Shown piece after piece: positions 4,887-5,250 of a DNA stretch of 5,250 nt. Below the pieces are notes generated by a model that saw only the letters and a list, made by a program, of their open reading frames with translations, was not told where the DNA came from and did not search any database. Source of the stretch: Dehalococcoidales bacterium (GTDB taxonomy: Bacteria; Chloroflexota; Dehalococcoidia; Dehalococcoidales; RBG-16-60-22); assembly GCA_030628245.1 (NCBI GenBank), contig DAOVRI010000128.1, positions 1 through 5,250 of the forward strand, written 5' to 3'. Position 1 is the first letter of the stretch, and every line of letters starts with the position of its first letter. Both the position numbers and the translations under genes were made by a program.

Positions 4887-5243
4887 CTAATATCTTCGCT
4901 GCCTGCCACCACCCGAGCGGCCGCCTCTACCACCACTGTAACCACCACTGCCATAGCCGCCACTCCTCCGGTTGCCGTAGGAGCCACCACCCCTGTTGTC
5001 TGTGCGAGGACGCGACTCATTAACCACGATAGTACGGTCTTTTAATGATTTACCGTTAAGCCCCTCGATAGCGGCTTCGGCCTCAGACTTTGATGGCATT
5101 TCCACGAAGGCAAAGCCCCTGGGCCGCCCGCTGAACTTGTCGGCAGGAATAGCCACGGATTCCACCTTGCCATAAGTACCGAATTCTGCTGCCAGTTCAT
5201 CCTCGGTAACATCAAAGGCTAGATTGCCCACATAGATTTTCAT
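4887..5243 (-). CDS. Single-RRM RNA-binding protein with Gly/Arg-rich tail
   Basis: A complete 118-residue protein. Seen: one RRM (about 1-78) with RNP2 IYVGNL (3-8) and RNP1 RGFAFVEM (42-49), then a low-complexity tail (84-118) rich in Gly, Arg, Ser and Tyr with GGY and RGG repeats, ending RQRRY. This matches the bacterial glycine-rich RRM proteins known from cyanobacteria and many environmental bacteria, which bind single-stranded RNA and often respond to cold. The disordered tail probably adds nonspecific RNA binding or self-association. It is a paralogue of the next gene: both share IYVGNL, TEDEL, the SKSE segment and a DR after the last helix. The start at 5243 fits the family N-terminus. 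Only seven bases upstream are visible and they show no Shine-Dalgarno, so the operon promoter lies outside the window. It is the first visible gene of the minus-strand operon. Confidence 0.94.
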   Translation of the reverse strand: MKIYVGNLAFDVTEDELAAEFGTYGKVESVAIPADKFSGRPRGFAFVEMPSKSEAEAAIEGLNGKSLKDRTIVVNESRPRTDNRGGGSYGNRRSGGYGSGGYSGGRGGRSGGGRQRRY

Positions 5244-5250
5244 AATCTGC

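Overview
The window reads as ordinary bacterial chromosome, probably from an anaerobic Chloroflexota (Dehalococcoidia-like) organism. That placement is an inference. It rests on the style of the two small RRM proteins, a cupin family that I recall from anaerobes, and C-rich/G-rich intergenic hairpins of a kind common in such genomes. There are no rRNA or tRNA genes, no CRISPR array and no recognisable transposase.

Layout, left to right. (1) Bases 1-387, minus strand: the N-terminal 129 codons of a small metal-binding cupin protein that runs off the left edge, with a good Shine-Dalgarno and an extended -10 promoter. (2) Bases 388-713: a non-coding divergent region holding two perfect hairpins, a four-run G-quadruplex motif and a sigma70-type promoter. 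(3) Bases 714-1328, plus strand: an AT-rich orphan gene for a 204-aa protein with two membrane segments and a soluble charged tail. (4) Bases 1375-2706, plus strand: complete ffh (SRP54), the GTPase of the signal recognition particle. (5) Bases 2707-3189: a convergent intergenic region with hairpin repeats, one doubtful small ORF and a clear rho-independent terminator for the minus-strand operon. (6) Bases 3190-5243, minus strand: three co-oriented genes, in transcription order a glycine-rich RRM protein, a second RRM protein with a basic tail, and an RhlE-like DEAD-box RNA helicase.

The minus-strand cluster is functionally coherent: two single-RRM RNA chaperone-like proteins precede an RNA helicase and the set ends at a strong terminator, which suggests an RNA-remodelling (perhaps cold-adaptation) operon. 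The two plus-strand genes look independent of it. Both have -35/-10 boxes placed so that transcription would start at or within a few bases of the ATG, and neither has a good Shine-Dalgarno, so both may be translated from leaderless or nearly leaderless mRNA. The membrane-protein gene is about 38% G+C by hand count, while three ffh lines sampled gave 55-70%, so it may be a recent arrival.

I do not see a clearly new defence or mobile system. The points most worth a second look are the leaderless promoters, the orphan membrane gene, and the RRM-RRM-helicase cassette with its intercistronic hairpins.
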